DNA from: Maylandia zebra | Lineage: Eukaryota > Chordata > Actinopteri > Cichliformes > Cichlidae | Assembly (NCBI RefSeq): GCF_041146795.1 | Contig: NC_135167.1 | Span: 4,678,454-4,742,453 of the forward strand | DNA length: 64,000 bases | Reading direction: 5' to 3' | Shown here: piece after piece, positions 1 to 11,000 of the stretch | Layout: each line of letters opens with the position of its first letter | How positions within the stretch are numbered: position 1 is the first letter of the stretch | Program-made: the position numbers and the translations under genes | Notes under the pieces: generated by a model | What the model saw: only the letters and a program-made list of their open reading frames with translations | The model's database searches: none | What the model was told of the DNA's origin: nothing

Positions 1-290
1 CATAACACAGACTGAACAAAAGACACAGACTCACATGCAGGCACTACAACAGAGGGAACAGAGACGTGGGACCAGGGCAGACACAGACACTGACTGGACA
101 CGGGGATATAGCAACTAAGGATACACAGAGACGTGAACTAGACAAGGAGATACAGCTGACAGGGGAGACAGAGCAACTAGAGAAGACAGAGACATAAACC
201 ATAAGACAGAACCAAGAAACCAAAGACTGGAAATAATAAATAATATAATAATCTCAAAAACCCTGGGTCAACGACCCAGGCATCCTAACA
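1..290 (-). repeat. LTR-like repeat end with terminal hairpin
   Basis: Partial repeat, cut by the window start. It ends with a hairpin (CCTGGGTC / GACCCAGG around AACG, about 261-280) followed by CCTAACA. A related copy lies at 59043-59373 with the same hairpin and the same CCTAACA end, and a cousin begins at 7031 with TGTCATGG and the palindrome TGGGTCATGTGACCCA. Read on the minus strand it starts TGTTAGG, as an LTR would. The family is not identified; a solo LTR or a non-autonomous element is the likeliest reading. Confidence 0.5.
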
Positions 291-767
291 TGTGGTTGTT
301 AAAGGATTTAGAAAGTTTATTCATGCAGGCCCATATGACAGAGAATGTGCATTTTTCATATTTCTATTTAATTGTGTTGTGGTTTGCAGTGTTTAGTGTT
401 GTTTCACTTTAAATTTGTTTAAAAGGAAAAAGCAAAAAAATGTAAATAGTTAAAAGTTGAATGTAAATAGTTGGTTTTTGTATTATATGATTTATTTTAT
501 GTGGAGTGAATAAATAAAAATATATTTACGGTGGCCCCTAGAGAGAAAGCACGTACAAACTCCAAAACATGTACGAACTCCAAAACACGTACAAACGGTT
601 TGCTTATATTTGTGCCACAAAACCAACCAATCACAGGCTTGGATGCAAAAAATTTTGATTGGCTGTTTTGGTCTCCAGTCAGCTCGAAATGACGAAATTC
701 AATATCCCAGAATGCATTTCGTCCAAAACTCAAACGAGGCAGTGTTGGAGAAACGCAGAGTGGCGGA
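291..767. other. AT-rich intergenic stretch, nothing recognised
   Basis: No coding exon, RNA gene or classified repeat is recognised. The short open frames here have no family resemblance. A small tandem duplication around 545-600 (two forms of 'cgtac(g)aactccaaaaca') is the only structure seen. Confidence 0.4.
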
Positions 768-1025
768 GTTTGAAATATTACTCTTTTTGGATCACAAAAT
801 AAACTTTTAAGATATTTTCAGGCAAGAATGGTGCTGTGTAAACTTCAAATATCGGCTCGATTAATCAAGACATCACATATTTGCAAAAGTGCTCTAACGT
901 TCTTGGAGATGCCTGTTACCCACCAGCTGACCGGGTGGTCAAGGCGCGGCACTCGGCACATCGTTTTCAAATCCCCGTGGTCTTTCACTACTTGGGTTAA
1001 ACATATAATATATAAGTCACTCAGA
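768..1025 (+). repeat. Interspersed repeat, copy 1 of a direct pair
   Basis: Matches 3504-3780 over most of its length (both contain AGTTTGAAATATTACTCTTT near the start and TATATAAGTCACT near the end). The second copy lies inside an inverted-repeat-bounded element (3158-4044), so this is probably a partial copy of the same DNA-transposon family. Confidence 0.5.
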
Positions 1026-1439
1026 TCAGCAGTCCCCAACCTTTTTGAGCAACGGAACGGTTTAATGTCAGACAATATTTTCACAGAACGGCGTTAACGT
1101 TCTGCGGATTAATACAACAAAATAGAATGATACGGCCGAAACAAAAACTAATTCAATAATTTTTTAATATTTTATGGTTTAGTTTCAGTATCCTGGTACT
1201 ATAGCTTTTATATACTCCAACAGTGCGCCACATGTGAAATCAGACTTCTGCAATGTGTGTTAGTGGAGGCCCTCAGTTTACACACTGTGTCTTGTAGACT
1301 ATAGTGACACTCAGCCTGAGTGTCATGGGTTTAAGCCTGTGACACACTCTGAATAAATGTTTGTGTGTTTTTTTAGCTACAAAACAGACTTTTGTGGTTT
1401 ATTTCAACTACAATAGAGACATGTGTAGTCCTGACTACC

Positions 1440-1740
1440 AGTGTGAGAGGGAGACAGGTGTAACAGTGAAGATGAGGTAGTGAAGGTAATACCTTCAACC
1501 TTTCAAAGCAATGGACAATTCACTAGAGAGGTGAAAAAGAGACTGTACCTGTGGTGGAGTAGGAAGAGCTGAGGGTCGTGGTGATATGTTCCAGAAAGAT
1601 GGTAGTTTAAGGGAAGATTTACAAGACGATAGTATGGTATGCAGATTGTTGGTATGACAAAGGAAGATGCTACAGATTGGGTGAGCTAGAGGAAGATGAT
1701 CCACTGTGGTGACCCTCAAAGGGAGCAGCTGACAGAAAAA
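1440..1740 (+). repeat. Non-LTR retrotransposon 3' remnant (tentative)
   Basis: Broken frames give fragments such as DGSLREDLQDDSMVC and CGDPQREQ. These resemble the C-terminal tail of RTE-like LINE polymerases known from fish. Stops and frameshifts show it is dead. The class assignment is from memory of the family. Confidence 0.35.
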
Positions 1741-2039
1741 GAGTTATTTATCGATTATTTTTGTTGGTGTTGCCACATCAGTATTGATGAGGATAAAGAG
1801 TTTTTTCCTCAAAGAAAGTCTATTAGTATCTGCATCCTTCATAGACTTAAAAGCTCTAAGAACCCACAGATTTCAGACAAATTTCACTCTTGAATCCAAA
1901 AGTCTTATGTTCCACTATATCTTAATAAAAGTTATAAAAATTCAAAGTTGCTTTGATGAAGGGTGAACTTCTTCCATGACATAGCTTATGATTGGTTGTA
2001 AAGCACAGATACTTTCAAATGAATTCTCTACTTCACAGG

Positions 2040-5000
2040 ATGAAGTGGTGGCTTCTCTGGTGGCTGGTGTTTTTTCTGTCACAACAAACTTCTACGGATT
2101 CTCCTCCAAAAGAACCCTGCAACACACCGCAATATGAAAAACCGGGAGGTCAAGGTTCCTGCAAGGATTGGTGTCATAATAATGAAGGTAGGATGTTTTG
2201 ATCAATATCAATATCATTTGTATTTCTGCGGCACATTTAAAAGCAACAAAATTGACCAAAGTGCTTCACAATAGTGAAGAACAATAGAAAAACATATACA
2301 GAAAAAGACAATATATTTAACATAAGAAAAAACAAACAAATATATAAAATATAAAACAAGTTTGATGGTACTCAAACTTAAATTGAATTAAAAGCCAACA
2401 TAAAAAAGTGAGTTTTAAGACGGGATTTGAAAGGCTGTATAGACTCTGAATATGAATATTGACTGGAAACTTAATCCAAGTGCTGCACCTACGAAGGCCC
2501 GATCTCCTCTATGATTCAGTCGAGACCTCGGCTGTACTAAGAGCATCTGGATAGATGATCTCAGTGCTCTTTTGGGGTTATATATGTTGAGGAGTTTGCT
2601 TAAATAACTGGGTGCCATGACATTTAAAAGTTTAAAAGAATCTTAAAATCAATACGAATACAGAGAAGGAGTCAGTGTCAAGTTGCTCACTGGAGCAATG
2701 TGTTCATACAATCTAACAACTGTTAAAAGACATCCAGCAGCATTTTGGAATAACTGCAAGCAATGGACAGGTGAGTGTTGAAGACCCAAATAGAGAGAAC
2801 TGCAGTAATCCAGTCCAGAGGTGATAAAGGCATGAATAGGTTTTTCTAGGCCCTTAGGAGAAAGATAAGGCTTCGCTTGGCAATTTCACGTAACTTGTAA
2901 AAACTGTTTTCCACAACTGTGGACACTTGCTTCTCTAATTTAAAAGAGCCATCTAAAAACACTCTGAGATTTCTTACAGTGTGAGAATGATGGACCAAGA
3001 GGACCAAGGGTATCAGTTAACTTATCCAAAGGGACATAACTTCCAAAAACAATAACTTCTGTCTTATTGTTTTACTGTGTTTTCGATCACTGAAAATGGA
3101 GATTTTTAAAAACTCCTCCCATGGTAGAGATTTTCGAAAACTCAGTTTTTGTGTTTAGGGGGTGCCTCCTGTGGAGGCTGGATTTGAAGGCCGATTATGT
3201 CACAGCGATGCAACGAAGCCTGTCCCAATTCAAAGGCTTCTCCAAATGCGACAACAAATGCGTCCTTCATTTCCCCAAATTTGAAGGATGCGTTGGGTGT
3301 ATCCTTCGTGGCCCAAATTATTCCAGAATTCATAGCGCAGCCCAGCCAATTCCACTTTCTACAATGGCAGCGGCTACTTAGTTGTAATATTACTGGTATT
3401 ACCCTTTTCAATAATTTATTATTTAAACTATTATTTATAATATTTGGACAATAATATAAAAATACTTTTCAAATGCGGCAATAGCGGAGGAGCGCAACTA
3501 AAAAGTTTGAAATATTACTCTTTCTGGGTCACAAAATAAACTTTGAACATCAGGCGAGAATGTAGCTGTGTAAACTTCAAATATCTGCTCTGTTTATCAA
3601 GACATCATATATTTGCAAAAGTACTCTGACGTTTTCGGAGACATCTGTTACCCACCAGCTTGATAGCTGATCGGGAGGTCAAGGCTCACTAGAGTAGGTG
3701 AGAACCCCAGACTCCCGGCACATTGTTTTCAGACTACTCGCTACTCAGGTTAAACATGATATATAAGTCACTTAGATAACTTAAAAATGTTATTGTTTGG
3801 CTTTTTTCAGTGTTTTATTTGTTCCTGAGTAAATTGGTTTGGCTGAGATTAAAGTTATAGTTTTCACACAGTTGAATAAACGTCAAACAAAGATGTATGA
3901 GTTTATTAAATTCCGCTGAGACAGCGGTGACGCAAATCTGAAGGGTACACTGTCCAATTTCACAGATTCCGGCCTTGTTGGTCTTTGGAGGACCTGGCCC
4001 ACGTGAAGACCACAAAGGCCAGGTCCTCTTAAGGATGCAGCCCCTGATTTGTGGTTTATTTCTGGTTTATGACTGCTTTAGTCACACAACATCAAAGGTG
4101 TGTGCCTTTTTTGACGTTATGCTGTGCGCCAGGTTATTGTTTACATGAGATTAATTTCTACAATGGCGGATATAGACAAATTGCTGTTGCTGTTAATCTA
4201 GTTTTTACATGCTTACATATACAAACACAGTAACTGTCCCTCCATTTAAAAAGACAGAGGCGTTAGAGCAAACTTCTCCATTCAACACAGACGCTCTCAC
4301 AACCTAAATCTCAACGCAGATGTCGGATTTGAATAAATTACATTTTTTTAATTAAATTTATCTCTGCTGTATGCATTTTTTTAATTCCTAAGTTGTGAGT
4401 CTACGCAGCAGCCAAAATACTGTCTTTGATTATTAACACTTGAAATGATCAAGGTACTTGAAAATTAACACAAAATTTGAAAGCTGCCTTTCCAGAAAAA
4501 CACCAGAAATTTTAGAAGTACTTGAGGTTTGTCTGTGAAGGTTCTCAGTCATCCAGGTCATTGTAGTCTGAGGAGCTTGGAAAGAAAAGCATCTGGAGCT
4601 TCTTCAATTCTAAGGTCAAATGGTGGAGAGTCCATGTGCCTCTGGGGGGACACTCCCATAGGGCTTTAATCTGGAACTCTCCACCATTTGACCTTAGAAT
4701 TGAAGAAGCTTCTCGGATGTCATTTGAAACGTCTTCAAGCAACTTAAAGAAGTCCAGATGCTTTTCTTTCCAAGCTCCTTAGACTACTTGAGGTTTACTC
4801 TCTCGTTGTGCGTGTCGACAGTTAAAAGAAGATCATTAAAAATTCTTAAAAGTGCAATTTCAGTACTGTGATGAGAACCAGACTGGAACCCTCCCCAAAT
4901 GCCATGATCATCTAAAAAGGTCTGAAGTTGCTAAAAAACTACCTTTTCCAAAATTCTGGACATAAAAGAGAGTTTAGAAACTGGCCTGTAGTTAAAAAAG

Positions 5001-8000
5001 AACATTTGGATTATGATTTTTCTTCTTAATAATGGGTTGCACAACAGCATGTTGAAAGCAGCTGGCACACAACCTAATGACAAGGAATTTAAGAAGAGTA
5101 AAACATTAGGCCCAATAATGTGAAGAGCTTCCTCGAAAAGGCGAGAAGGAAGAATATCCTGAGGGGTATTAGAAGGTCTTAAATGATCAATTACTTCCGT
5201 TAAGACAGAAAAAGTCACAGGCTCAAACTGATGAAAATGAGCTGAGTGCTTAGAGAGAAGATCTAGGTCAAACACTGCCTGTGAATGTGGAGACCGTAAA
5301 GCGGATATTCTTTTAATAAAGTGCAGAGGAAGTCTCCATGGGAACAGTGGCACAGGGGTTAATCACAGAATTAAACATTTTAAAAAGAACTCGGGGCTTG
5401 TGACTGACCTGTGACTAAGATGCTTGTTTCTATGCTTTAGGTTTGAAGTGTCTCTCCCACGCATCTTTGTTCTTGGGTAATACAGTAAATAAAAATGTAC
5501 CAGAGTTTACAGGTGAAAATGTGAGAACTCCTGTAGGACTTTTAGATATTAAATTAATATATTGAATGTAGTAAAAATGTGAAAATTGATGTTATTTTAC
5601 AGATGATTCCTGCTGCTGTATGAACTATGTAGACAACATTGTGGAAACTGGAAGCATGGATGACACTATCAAGTAAACACTCTCATTCCAAATCACAGCA
5701 CACTTTTTTATTTCAATTGTTTGGAGTTTTATGTACGTAGGAGTACAACACAGAGTTAAGATTTTAAGGTATATAGTATGTGTATACCTTAAGTATATAC
5801 CTTAAGTATACCTTATGCATGTAGTATAAGAATTAATGAGAGACAGCAAAATGAGTCACGCTAATATTTTGTCCTTTTCCACAAGCGCAATTGAGGAACT
5901 ACAAGATTTCATAGCGAAACAAAAAATAAACGGGAGCCATTTAGCAATGACTTCTGACCATGTTGTTGCTCTCCAGTATGAACCCAATGACATGTTCAAC
6001 GGCTTCGATATTCATGCGAGTGATAAGGTATTTAAAAAAATCTGATTTCATATTAATTTAAAAATGATTGTGACAGTAACTAACTTGCTTTAAAAGGATG
6101 TGCATACATACATTCATTTTCTGGTTATGATTTTTTTTTATATGAAAATATTTATTATCACTGTAAAGAAAAAAAGATGGAATGTTTGACATTGGGAAAT
6201 CAATAGGATACAAACAGTGTACATGTATATTGCTTACATTTTTCATAAGCAACAAAACAGGTTGTATATTATTATTTTTGCTATGTAGCACCTCAACATT
6301 TACTTTATAGATTAAAATTTGGTGCTGCTTCAAAGAGTATGAATCTTAATGATGTGTTATGTAGTTCCATATTAGATGCTTAAATATATTTAATTATTTT
6401 CCTAATATTCATTGTCAGAACATTATTTTAGTTTTTTTGCAACAAAGAAATCATACCCATCAGTCTTAGTTGAGAGTTTCATTGTGTTATTACAGGCATT
6501 CACATGAATGAATGTTTCTCTTCTTGTTTGATAATATAGGAAATATCATATGATCATCTTCCAAGCAGAACAGTGAGCGTTCAGCTGCCGAAAGAACTGA
6601 ATCCTGGACTGAACAACACGATTGTGTTCCTCAAGCTCAAGTGGCCTGAAAAGAAACAGGTCAGGGAGATGATTTTGTGTTATAAAATTTACATTTTGTG
6701 TATGTGCATAGATTTCACAATGCTAACTCAACTTCTTTGTTTGCAGACCATATGAACTAGACATATGCACCAGAAATGCTGACTTTGAGTGCACATTATC
6801 CTCAACATTACATTTTTATTTTTTATTTTACAATTTTCATGGGTCATGCTATACAACTATCTTAAATGCTGAACCACTAATAAAATAATTAAAGTAAAAT
6901 TGCACTGCAGTAACTTATTGTCCACAAGTTTTCCATTACCACACAACATGAATCACAATAACTTACAGTTGAAATGTATCAGCTGAGGAGGCGCAGTGAC
7001 TTTAATGTGTGGGCTTAGATCAATGACTGGTGTCATGGTCTTGGGTCATGTGACCCAGTGTTTCTGAGTTTCATGTTATTTTGTTATTTCATCTGTATTC
7101 GAGTTTCTTTTCAGTTATCTAGTTATTCAGTCATACGTAGTTTGCAGTTTAGTTCATGGTTTATCAGGTTCCCCATGTGTCATGTTTACATCTCCATGTT
7201 TCCTGTTCTATTTTGAAAGACTCCAGTGTTCTTTGTTCATTGTATTTAGTTTCACTTCCGCTGTCCTGTCATTGGGTTCATGTGTTTCAGCTGTGCTCCC
7301 ATGTGTGGCCACTTCCCTTGATCATCCCTTGTGTGTATTTAGTCTTTGTTTTTCTTTCAGTCAGGGTTGAGTCATCTATTTAATGTTATGTCAGGTTTCA
7401 GGACTCCGTGCTGGTCATGTTGCTTTCGTGTATATGTTTCATAGTTGTTTCATGTTCCAGCACAGAGTCCTGTTTATAGCTGACTCAGTCATATTCATTA
7501 TTGTCACCTTGTCTTAGCCTTCCCTGTGTCAGTTTTTAGTTTTTCCATTTCAGCTTTTAGTTTTGTTTTGCCTGCTTTCTGTTGTTTGCCACGTTAATCA
7601 GCCAAAATCAAGGCTCACTTTTCATTTCAAGTTCAGTACTGTCTCCTCGTCTGTGTCTGCACCTGGATCCTCACACTCCCACGCCAGGCCCGCCTCCCGC
7701 AGACCGTGATAGTACAACTCGACCATGTCAGTTCCAGTAGACATTCCAAAGGAGGTCGGCGAGGAGCTGGGGAGGCTCCGCCACATCGTGGATTCCATCT
7801 GCGGGTCCAGGGATGCTATGGCAGTGAGCATTGGATTGGTGGCTGCGGACGCCACCTCTCTAAAAGAGCCGCGCCTCAGCCAGATGACGCAACTTGTGGA
7901 AACTTTTGATTCTCTGGCCCCGCTAAAAGAGGGGCTCCGCGCCCACGTGCTAGCTCAAGCTGTCAGGGTCGCTGCCTTGACTCAGCGCTCAGCATCACTG

Positions 8001-11000
8001 CCTCACGGCCCCAAGGGGATTTGGGTCGACTTGCTGAGGCTACACTCCAACCCGGAGTCCTCTGAATCCACGTCTCCGCCAGGGGCCAGCCACTGGCCCT
8101 CACTGTCTCGGTCTGACCACCTGTCGCCTGCCTCGTTTCTGGCAAGGATGTGTTCAGATGCTGAGGACTCAGCCATCACTTCACCATCAGCTGCCGTGTC
8201 ATCAGCTCCCCTTGAGCCCACTGCTAGGAGAAGGCGGCGTCTGCGCCGCAAACGCTGCCCGCCACGGTTAGAGTCACTGGCAGAGGTGAGTCAGAGTGGT
8301 GCTTGTTTTGCTCCCTCTGGGCAGGGAGGATTAAAGACAATCAATTTAGAAGGAACAGACTCATGCACTATGGACTGCAAAGCATTTTTGCCAGGTGCCT
8401 CTGAGCGAAGAATTGAAACTGCCGAAGCTGTGAAATCCAGCTCTAAGGAGTTTAAGACTGCTTTCATCTCTGTGCTCCCCGGACGGGAGATTGAGCGCTT
8501 GGCTCCCAAACTAACCGGGGACCCACAGGTTTTCTTCTGCTTTCCCTTTGAACGAAGAGACTGTTATTCCTTCTGTGGCCTGTAACTATCTTGATTTAGC
8601 TTGTGTTCCTAAAAATGATCAATACAATCCTGGTGAGTGCAAGAGAGGCAGTTTAGATTTACGTTTTTCTACACCTGTGTTAAATGTATTAAAGACCGAG
8701 GATAATGACTCTGAACACACCTGTGTGGTTGAAGTCAAAACTCTACATTCAGTGATCAATAATTTGGACTCAGGAGGAAACACCCCTCAGTCACATAACT
8801 GCCAGATTAATGTTTCCATGTCGGGAACTCACTTTGAGTGTAAAGGAAGCGAATATGTGTTCGGACCATGTGAATCTAATGACTGTTTTCCTCAGGGATA
8901 CTTATTCTAAAGTTGTGGTACAAAAGACTGTTTTTCGTTAGCTCTTCCTGAACCTAGGATTTCTTCCTCACAGATTATTTTTCCAGAGGCTGAGTGTTTT
9001 AGCTCAATCATTTTTAAGAACTGTGTCACCACTCGTAAGTAAAATTTATTTATAGCACAATTCACAGATAAAAATCGCAAAGTGTTTCACAATAAAACCA
9101 AAAATACAAATAAAATAATATAAAACAGTGAAAAAATTAATGTCTGGCTGCCTGTCTGGCCTCGACAGACACTCAACCCCTGGAGGCTTGGGGGCCAGTA
9201 CAGTTTGTTCACCCTTTAGCGCAGTCCTTAGCACAGTTGCCAGCTCAGCCAGCAGTTTAGATCCTGTCACTAGTTCAGCCACATATTTTCTCACCAGCTC
9301 AGGCATCAATTCAGTCTCCAGTTCTGTTATCCTCACAGTTCCCTGTTCAACCACCACCTTTATCGCCTGAGAGCTCTACTGAATTCTCTCAGCCCACCTC
9401 AGCTGCTTCCCCTGGGAGCTCTGCTGGGCTGTCTCGTGCGTGCTTTCCCCACAGTCTGCAGCAACTTTCACCGAGGGCTCAGGCAAGCCCATCCAGCCCA
9501 CAATAGACTATGTGTTGCTGGAGCCTGAAAGGCAACCCGAGCTGGCTGTCCGTTTCACAGAGATCCAGCTGACTTCGCCTCAGCCAGAGGTTTCCACACC
9601 GTCTGGCCTTGCATCTGCTCCAGCCAGAGAACCCAGCCAGCATCAGGTCAAGTCAGCTGGGGGGCCTGAGGGGCCTGTCCAGCCTCATGTTTCGCCAGCT
9701 GGAGGTTCCAAGGGGCCTGTCCAGCCATCTGCCAATGCTGGAGGGTCTGTGGGGCTCGTTCAGCCCTCAGTGCCACCATCAACACCACCTGATCCGTCGC
9801 CATCTGGCCCACGTCCAGCACCGCACGGTTGGCGGCTGCGTACAAGCAACGCATGGTCGGTGGCAACTTTTCAGGCCATCTGTGGTGTCATAGACAGCCT
9901 CCTGAGCCTCCGTCGCCGCTGCTTTCTGCGCAGCCAGCCTCAGGAGCAGTTTTGCTTTGGACTCTTGTGTTGTCAGCCGTCGGGTCGACCTTTGGAATGG
10001 AAGCTTCATGGACTCTTGTCTTGCTGACCTCTGGGTCAACCTCCAGAACCATCTTGTTTTGAACTTTGTACCTTGGACCTTCAAAGTTATGCTTTCTTGA
10101 CCTCTTTCTTTTTTTCTTTTTCTTTTTTTTTTGTCTCTAAAATTTTGTAAATCATGCAGATAGAGGACCCTCATGACATAATAAGTTTGTTTTCAACAAC
10201 ATACCTTATGACTCAATGAGCTAATGTTTAAGTAAACTGTGGTGAAAACATGGAATATGTCAATGTTTTCACCACAGGAACATTAATTTAATGTTTAATT
10301 TAGTGATATAATAGTGCAGTCATTTATTTATTTAAAAAATGCTGATAATGTGAGTAACAGTGCATTAGTTTGTAAACTTTTCTAATGCTGAGCTTTTAAA
10401 TTTAAAGACCCCTTTGGGAGCTGCTCCAATTTTAGTGATAAGAAGAAACATACAACAGGGCCAGTGGCTGTAGCTCAGGAGGTAGAGCAGGGCCCTGTGC
10501 TTCGTACGTCGCTTACTACATCCAAGATCAAATGAAACATCCAAGACCAAACCATCGCGCTAACCGTGAGCGCGCTAATCCGGTTCCCCGAACACACCTG
10601 CTGTTGACGATTAGTACAGCTGGATGAAGTAATGTGCGATCACTGGGTGCCGTAAAAGGGGATACGCATCGATAGCAGAAACAGTGATCGGCAACCCTCT
10701 GATTGGTCGGCGAAAATGTCGAAGGAGTGCGCTCGGCTCGGTATTTTTCGGCAGCAGAGCAAGAACTCCTGAGTGAGGGATTTCAGGAGTTTCAGAGTTA
10801 AATCAGAACGCAAGGGAACACTGCAAAGGCTGCAAAAGCAAGGAGAGAGGGCTGGCAGAAAGTTGCTGACAAATTAAACTCGTAAGTAATTTAATAATAA
10901 TAATAATAATGATATATTGGATTTATATAGCGCTTTTCAAGGCACCCAAAGCGCTTTACAATGCCACTATTCAGTCACTCTCACATTCACACACTGGTGG

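Noticed and set aside
7156..7383. Open frames rich in hydrophobic residues
   Set aside because: T-rich LTR-like DNA; apparent membrane segments are due to base composition.
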